From the NCBI GenBank assembly GCA_025352125.1, contig JANXTZ010000034.1, positions 86,383 to 150,382 on the forward strand: a stretch of 64,000 nucleotides of DNA, read 5' to 3'. The first letter of the stretch is position 1. Each line of letters begins with the position of its first letter. A model generated the notes under the pieces. It was not told where the DNA came from, searched no databases, and saw only the letters and a program-made list of their open reading frames with translations. The position numbers and the translations under genes were made by a program. Shown here piece after piece: positions 59,337 through 64,000 of this stretch. This DNA is from Deinococcales bacterium (GTDB lineage: Bacteria; Deinococcota; Deinococci; Deinococcales; JAAFIG01).

Positions 59337-59747
59337 GTGAATTATGCCGCGTTGCTTGCCGTGCTGGTGGTGCTGGGACTCTTGTTCCCAGTGCTGGTGC
59401 GTGTGGCGAACGCGAACGGCATCCCTCAAGCCTCGAGCATCTTGGGTGCGGCTTTTGGCGCGGTGGCGGTGGTGGCTTGGTTTGTGATTCGTGAACGCGT
59501 CAAACGTTACCGCGAAACCCAGGAAAAAATTGAAACCATCAAAGCCAACGTTGTGCTTTTACCGAACGATTTCTCGAGTTACCTGCTGGAAAACGAGTTC
59601 TTGGGCGATTTGCTCGTGCGGGCAAACCGTCGCCGTGAAGCCATCGAAGTTTTCGAGCGTTTTGTGCTGATCGAGAAAAAACGCGGGCAGAACACCGAAA
59701 AACTCGAGCGCATTGTGTCACGTTTGAAAGAGGATATTCTCGAGTAA
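59337..59747 (+). CDS. Membrane-anchored hypothetical protein
   Basis: Two TM-like segments then coiled/TPR-like tail; GTG start. Confidence 0.65.
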   Translation: MNYAALLAVLVVLGLLFPVLVRVANANGIPQASSILGAAFGAVAVVAWFVIRERVKRYRETQEKIETIKANVVLLPNDFSSYLLENEFLGDLLVRANRRREAIEVFERFVLIEKKRGQNTEKLERIVSRLKEDILE

Positions 59748-59781
59748 ACTAACCAGGTAAATAAACCCAGAGGAGAACCAC

Positions 59782-59988
59782 ATGCGGGCGTACCGAGGTC
59801 TGGTCAAAGATGGTGTGATTGTGCTCGAGGCTGGAACCAAACTGCCCGACGGTACGGTGGTGACTGTGACCGTCGGTGAGGGCGAGATTTTACGGGCAAC
59901 CTTGCGCAACGTCTTCAAAACGCCCGAACGTCGCATCAAGATTCGGCTGCGTCCAACAACAACTTTGGGTCGGACTGGCTCGAGTTAA
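59782..59988 (+). CDS. Small AF2212/DUF104-like antitoxin-type protein
   Basis: MRAYRGLVKDGVIVLEAGTKLPDGTVVTVTVGE; AGAGGAG RBS. Confidence 0.5.
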   Translation: MRAYRGLVKDGVIVLEAGTKLPDGTVVTVTVGEGEILRATLRNVFKTPERRIKIRLRPTTTLGRTGSS

Positions 59989-59998
59989 ACCAGCAGCG

Positions 59999-60517
59999 TT
60001 AGACCGGCAAGGGTGGTCCGAGCAGTTGCATTCCGTGGGCGTTCCAGAGTTCTGGGGTTTGCGGCGGCATCGCGTTGGCTTTGTTGACTTCCCTAAAAAA
60101 AGCTTCCATCTGACCTGCGGGTGAAAACGTAATCAGCATTCTGCCGATCTTGTCGCCAACGTGCGCCCAGACGTGCGGCACTTGGCGCGGCGCGACCACC
60201 GAATCACCTGGTTTTAACTCGAAACGCTGGTCTCCAACCTCGAGCACAAATTCACCCGCCAGGCAGTAAAACCATTCGTCCTGGTCGTGGTGCAAATGCC
60301 TGGGCGGTCCACCTTTGGCGTGAAAGGTATTCTCGAGAATCAATATACCGTCCAGGTCTTGTGGCGTGACTTTAAATTGAATGACACTGATGCCGAGTCC
60401 TCGGGTTTCACCAAATCGGTCTTGTCCCGCCGCGACTTGCACTACAGACACATAAACCTCCAGTATTACTGCCTTGCCACCACCAAGAATGATAGAACCG
60501 CGACCAGAATACCCCAA
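59999..60517 (-). CDS. Cupin-domain protein
   Basis: GGPPRHLHHDQDEWFYCLAGEFVLEVGDQRFELKPGDSVVAPRQVPHVW; the true start may be downstream of the ORF start. Confidence 0.85.
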   Translation of the reverse strand: MGYSGRGSIILGGGKAVILEVYVSVVQVAAGQDRFGETRGLGISVIQFKVTPQDLDGILILENTFHAKGGPPRHLHHDQDEWFYCLAGEFVLEVGDQRFELKPGDSVVAPRQVPHVWAHVGDKIGRMLITFSPAGQMEAFFREVNKANAMPPQTPELWNAHGMQLLGPPLPV

Positions 60518-60927
60518 AGCATTCCAACAAAAACCTCGAAGTACGTGTGACCCAAAAGTTCTTTCAAGGGTTTGGGCGTGAAGCCTTCTCGCACCACGGC
60601 GCGAAGTTCTTCGACCAGATCGTTGATCAGTTCGGCTTGCATTCCACTGGCGCGACGAATGCCGGTGGCGTCATACATCACGATCATGCCAAAAATTGTG
60701 GCTATCGCAAAATAAGGGCTGTCCCAACCGTATTTGATGCCGCAACCCACCGACAACGCCACCACGCTGGCGGTGTGCGAGCTGGGCATCCCGCCAGTCT
60801 CGAGAAACCGAGCTGGTTGCCAGGAGCGCTCAAAAATCAACACCAGAAAAACTTTTAAAATTTGAGCGCCCGTCGAGGCGATCAGTGCCGTCCAGAGCAG
60901 TTGATTTTGGAATAATTGTTCAAACAC
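60466..60927 (-). CDS. Divergent PAP2-family protein (DUF212)
   Basis: TGGMPSSHTASVVALSVGCGIKYGWDSPYFAIATIFGMIVMYDATGIRRASG. Confidence 0.9.
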   Translation of the reverse strand: MFEQLFQNQLLWTALIASTGAQILKVFLVLIFERSWQPARFLETGGMPSSHTASVVALSVGCGIKYGWDSPYFAIATIFGMIVMYDATGIRRASGMQAELINDLVEELRAVVREGFTPKPLKELLGHTYFEVFVGMLWGILVAVLSFLVVARQ

Positions 60928-60965
60928 GGGTTCTCCAAAAGGGTTTCACAAGCGCCCTTCGTATT

Positions 60966-61853
60966 CTACTCGGGTTGAAGCAGCTTTGCTCGAGTTGCGA
61001 GTTGCTGCTTGCAAGCCTGAACGGTGTTGTACAGCAAATGCGATACGGTCATTGGTCCAACGCCGCCCGGGACGGGCGTCAGGGCGCTGGCGACATTTAC
61101 CACGTCGGGGTGGCAATCGCCGACCAGTTTGGCTTCGCCATTTAAATCGGTAATGCGGTTGATACTGACATCGATCACCACCGCGCCAGATTTGACCATC
61201 TCGGGCGTGATGAAATTCACGCGACCCACGGCGGTCACGAGCACATCCGCCTCGAGCGTGACGGCTTTCATGTCAGCGGTCCTCGAGTGCGCAATGGTCA
61301 CGGTGGCGTTGCGCTCGAGCATCAGGGCGGCAAGGGGCTTGCCGACCAGTTGCGAACGGTTGACAATCACCACACGTTTGCCCGCCAGGTCAATGCCGTA
61401 AAAATCCAGCATCGAGATCACACCGGCAGGTGTACAAGGGCGCAAACCTGGTTCGCCCGCCCACAAGCGTCCAACGTTCACGACATGCAAACCGTCCACG
61501 TCTTTGGCTGGGTCAATTGCCTCGAGAATCCGTTTTTCATCGGGTTCTGAGCCTTTGGGAAATGGCAGTTGCACCAGAATGCCACTGACCGCATTGTCAA
61601 GATTGAGTTTTTTGATCAACTCGAGCATCTCGGCTTCCGAGGTCGTGGTGGGCAGTTCGATCAAGCTCGAGTTCAAACCGACTTTTTTGGCGCGGCGGGT
61701 TTTCATGCGGGTGTACGAAACGCTAGCGGGATCATCACCGATACGCACCACGACCAAGTTTGGTACGGCGCTCAACCCCTGCATTTCCTCTTTGGCACGG
61801 TTCAGTAAAGCTTCGGCAGCAGGATCGCCTGCAAGATTTAAGGCTGTTGACAT
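60966..61853 (-). CDS. folD: Methylenetetrahydrofolate dehydrogenase/cyclohydrolase
   Basis: GILVQLPFPKG; PCTPAGVISMLDFYGIDLAGKRVVIVNRSQLVGKPLAALM; PVPGGVGPMTVSHLLYNTV. Confidence 0.95.
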   Translation of the reverse strand: MSTALNLAGDPAAEALLNRAKEEMQGLSAVPNLVVVRIGDDPASVSYTRMKTRRAKKVGLNSSLIELPTTTSEAEMLELIKKLNLDNAVSGILVQLPFPKGSEPDEKRILEAIDPAKDVDGLHVVNVGRLWAGEPGLRPCTPAGVISMLDFYGIDLAGKRVVIVNRSQLVGKPLAALMLERNATVTIAHSRTADMKAVTLEADVLVTAVGRVNFITPEMVKSGAVVIDVSINRITDLNGEAKLVGDCHPDVVNVASALTPVPGGVGPMTVSHLLYNTVQACKQQLATRAKLLQPE

Positions 61854-61912
61854 CGGGTGACCTCCAAAAGCTCGAGACTCCCTCGAGCGACGCATGAGTC
61901 TACCTCAGAAGC

Positions 61913-61946
61913 AAAAAAGAGGAACGCAAGCTGACACGTTCCTCTT
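61913..61946 (-). terminator. Rho-independent terminator of the 63839-62148 operon
   Basis: AAGAGGAACG / CGTTCCTCTT hairpin followed by a T-run on the minus strand. Confidence 0.75.
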
Positions 61947-62002
61947 CAAATCTCGGGTGAATTCCAAAGACTCGATTCTTGTGCAAGAAAATGTTTTGTA
62001 AC

Positions 62003-62147
62003 TCGCCTGAAGCCCTCAGTCGGCGCTACGCGCCACCTTCTCCCGCCATGCGGGAAAAGGAAAAACCTCGAGCCACACGTGTAAAGAACCCAAACTCCCT
62101 TCTCCCACAAGCGGGAGAAGGGCTGGGGATGAGGATGGCGCGAACAA
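62003..62147. repeat. REP-like dispersed repeat, copy 3
   Basis: CTCGCCTGAAGCCCTCAGTCGGCGCTACGCGCCACCTTCTCCC...GCCACACGTGTA...CTCCCTTCTCCC...GGGGATGAGG. Confidence 0.85.
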
Positions 62148-63386
62148 TTATTTTTTGGGCGCGGCGGTCAGAATACTCAGGCACATCTCGTCGGTCGTGC
62201 CCTCCGCCCAGGTGATGTAACGCGGACTGGCTTGCACGCCGTTCAACACCGGTTGACCCGCCAGGCTGTTGTCATACGTGCACGAGAGCCGCAGCACATC
62301 GCCTGGCACAATCTCGAGCGGGGTTTTAAACCAGTAATTGCCCTGCCAGTGAAAATCCCATTTGGGAATGTGTAACAAGGTTTTGGCGCGTCCAGTGCCG
62401 GGGTTCAACTCGAGTTTGATGTCTTGTCCGCGCAGGTGCATGTGCGCCGCGACGGCATACAAGGTGCTGGCTTTTTTGACTTCGCGCTCACAGGAGGTTT
62501 TGATCTCGCTGGCATCACCCACCGATTTTGGGTAATCCTCAAGTTTCTTTTTGCAGACGTACAACAAGCCCAGCGGGATGAAGGCAACCCTCTGTCCGTA
62601 CTTTTGCACGTTTTCGTTTAAGACCGTTTGACGGTCGCATTGCGGGGTTTTCAGACCGTCGGGGCAAGGAATTTCGACTGGTGCGTAACCCAGTATGGTC
62701 TGGGTCGGCGTGAGGTTCGTGCCCTCGGGCGCGTAGGTCAATTCGGCGCTGGTTTGGTCTGGTTTGACACCTGTCGTCAAGTTGTAGTGCACCTGCATGA
62801 CAATCAATGAACCTTTGGTCAGCAGTGAGCCGACACCTTCGGGCATGGTTTGGCTGCTCGCACCTGGTGCCCACGCCGCCAACCAACTGTTGGCAGTGGT
62901 GCGAATATCACCCACGTCCGAGCCACCAAAACACGTCCAGCCCTTGCCGCCAGAAGCCTGATTTTTGGCTCGAGCTTCACTTGCGTTTTCGGGTCCGATC
63001 TTGAACAAGATGACGTGATGCACGATGCTGGTTTGGTCTGGTTTGACGTTGGTCGCGGTCACGAAGGTATCGCGGGTCAGTTTGGGGTCGAGCAAAAAGC
63101 AGTGGTAATCGTCGTTGTTGCCCGGGTCTGGGGTGTAGGCACTGTCTGGGGTCAGAATTGCGTCGGGTTTGGCAGCCTGGAGTTTACTCGAGGTTGGTGG
63201 ATTTAGACTCCAGGGGATGTCGGAAATATTCTGGTTGACGCGGTGCATGTGGTTGCTGCTGCCCAGGTCAAAATTGTGCAACCCTGCCTCGGGGGGCAGA
63301 CTGCCGAAGGTCGCAAAGCCCAGACTGAGCGCCCCAAATCCTGCCACCAGCATGACCGCCATCGCTCGAGTCGGAATTTTTTTCAT
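62148..63386 (-). CDS. Exported copper type II monooxygenase-like protein
   Basis: TSIVHHVILFKIG, MQVHYNL, AAHMHLRGQDIKLEL histidine motifs. Confidence 0.75.
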   Translation of the reverse strand: MKKIPTRAMAVMLVAGFGALSLGFATFGSLPPEAGLHNFDLGSSNHMHRVNQNISDIPWSLNPPTSSKLQAAKPDAILTPDSAYTPDPGNNDDYHCFLLDPKLTRDTFVTATNVKPDQTSIVHHVILFKIGPENASEARAKNQASGGKGWTCFGGSDVGDIRTTANSWLAAWAPGASSQTMPEGVGSLLTKGSLIVMQVHYNLTTGVKPDQTSAELTYAPEGTNLTPTQTILGYAPVEIPCPDGLKTPQCDRQTVLNENVQKYGQRVAFIPLGLLYVCKKKLEDYPKSVGDASEIKTSCEREVKKASTLYAVAAHMHLRGQDIKLELNPGTGRAKTLLHIPKWDFHWQGNYWFKTPLEIVPGDVLRLSCTYDNSLAGQPVLNGVQASPRYITWAEGTTDEMCLSILTAAPKK

Positions 63387-63395
63387 GATGTTCCT

Positions 63396-63839
63396 TTACT
63401 TTTTCGGGGCTGTGCCAAGCGGTGCGCCAGCTTTTGCCCAGTCTGCCAGAATTTGCTTGGATGCAACACCCAGGCGACGTTCGTTTAAAAACGGTTGCGA
63501 ATCTTTGCCTGGAGGGTACGGCGGCATGTAATCAGATTGGGTGACTTGCACAATGCGTTCCGCTCGGGCGACTGCCTCTTTTGGGTTGTCCAGCACAAAC
63601 GGCGCGATGCCGCCTTTGACATGACACGACACACAGTTTTTCTCAAAGATCGGTTGAACGTCTGTGTAATAGGTTGGAACGATCTTTTGTGCCAAAACCC
63701 GAGGGTACAAGAGCACGCCAAAGAGTGTCACGCTCAAAGCAAAAATCAGTAAGAGCTTGGTGGCAGTCAACAGGGTTTTGTTCAAATCGACCATGAATTC
63801 CAAGTTTAGCCTGTAAATGTCAGCAAGCGATGAACCCAC
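63396..63839 (-). CDS. Membrane-anchored cytochrome c-like protein
   Basis: Single CxxCH (KNCVSCHVKGG) after one TM helix. Confidence 0.8.
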   Translation of the reverse strand: MGSSLADIYRLNLEFMVDLNKTLLTATKLLLIFALSVTLFGVLLYPRVLAQKIVPTYYTDVQPIFEKNCVSCHVKGGIAPFVLDNPKEAVARAERIVQVTQSDYMPPYPPGKDSQPFLNERRLGVASKQILADWAKAGAPLGTAPKK

Positions 63840-63896
63840 GCCACAATCACGTCATTCAAACAGGGCAACCGCAAAGTCAGACTGATAACCTAATGA

Positions 63897-64000
63897 ATGC
63901 CAGACATCGACGCACTTGGACTCCTCAAACACTTCACCACCATTCCTGACCCTCGACAAGCTCGAGGCATACGCCACAACCTCGCAGACATTATTTGTAT
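63897..64000 (+). CDS. 5' end of an ISAs1-family transposase (truncated by window edge)
   Basis: MPDIDALGLLKHFTTIPDPRQARGIRHNLADIIC resembles the ISAs1 N-terminal domain (H-F--IPDPR---GIRH-L--I). Confidence 0.65.
   Translation, partial: MPDIDALGLLKHFTTIPDPRQARGIRHNLADIIC

Noticed and set aside
1-64000. CRISPR array
   Set aside because: No regularly spaced 24-40 bp repeats with unique spacers; the recurrent CTCGAG is irregularly spaced and too short.
1-64000. Restriction-modification system for CTCGAG encoded in the window
   Set aside because: No methyltransferase with DPPY/NPPY or PC motifs paired with an endonuclease was seen; NucS and the NUC fusion are not type II REases for this word.

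Overview
64-kb bacterial chromosomal window around a replication origin. The order parB-parA-rsmG / dnaA-oriC-dnaN plus dnaG gives the context, and the gene content looks Deinococcota-like (inference only, no database search was run). Most of the window is ordinary: DNA replication and segregation, a cobalamin salvage block (cobT, a histidine phosphatase, cobU, cobS), lpdA, folD, sugar hydrolases and one tRNA-Ile. The accessory content includes three large AAA/TPR/BTAD (SARP/MalT-like) regulators and a broken fourth one, exported proteases, a protease-nuclease fusion and an IS982-type element. It also includes REP-like dispersed repeats and, at about 55.5-58.4 kb, a divergent SdpABC-like peptide-toxin maturation locus with an SdpB-DCC fusion. 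The most pervasive signal is the palindrome CTCGAG. I count 17 in the first 3 kb by hand, against <1 expected, and its density is similar by eye elsewhere, in all reading frames and in intergenic DNA. This resembles the cyanobacterial HIP1 phenomenon with a different word.
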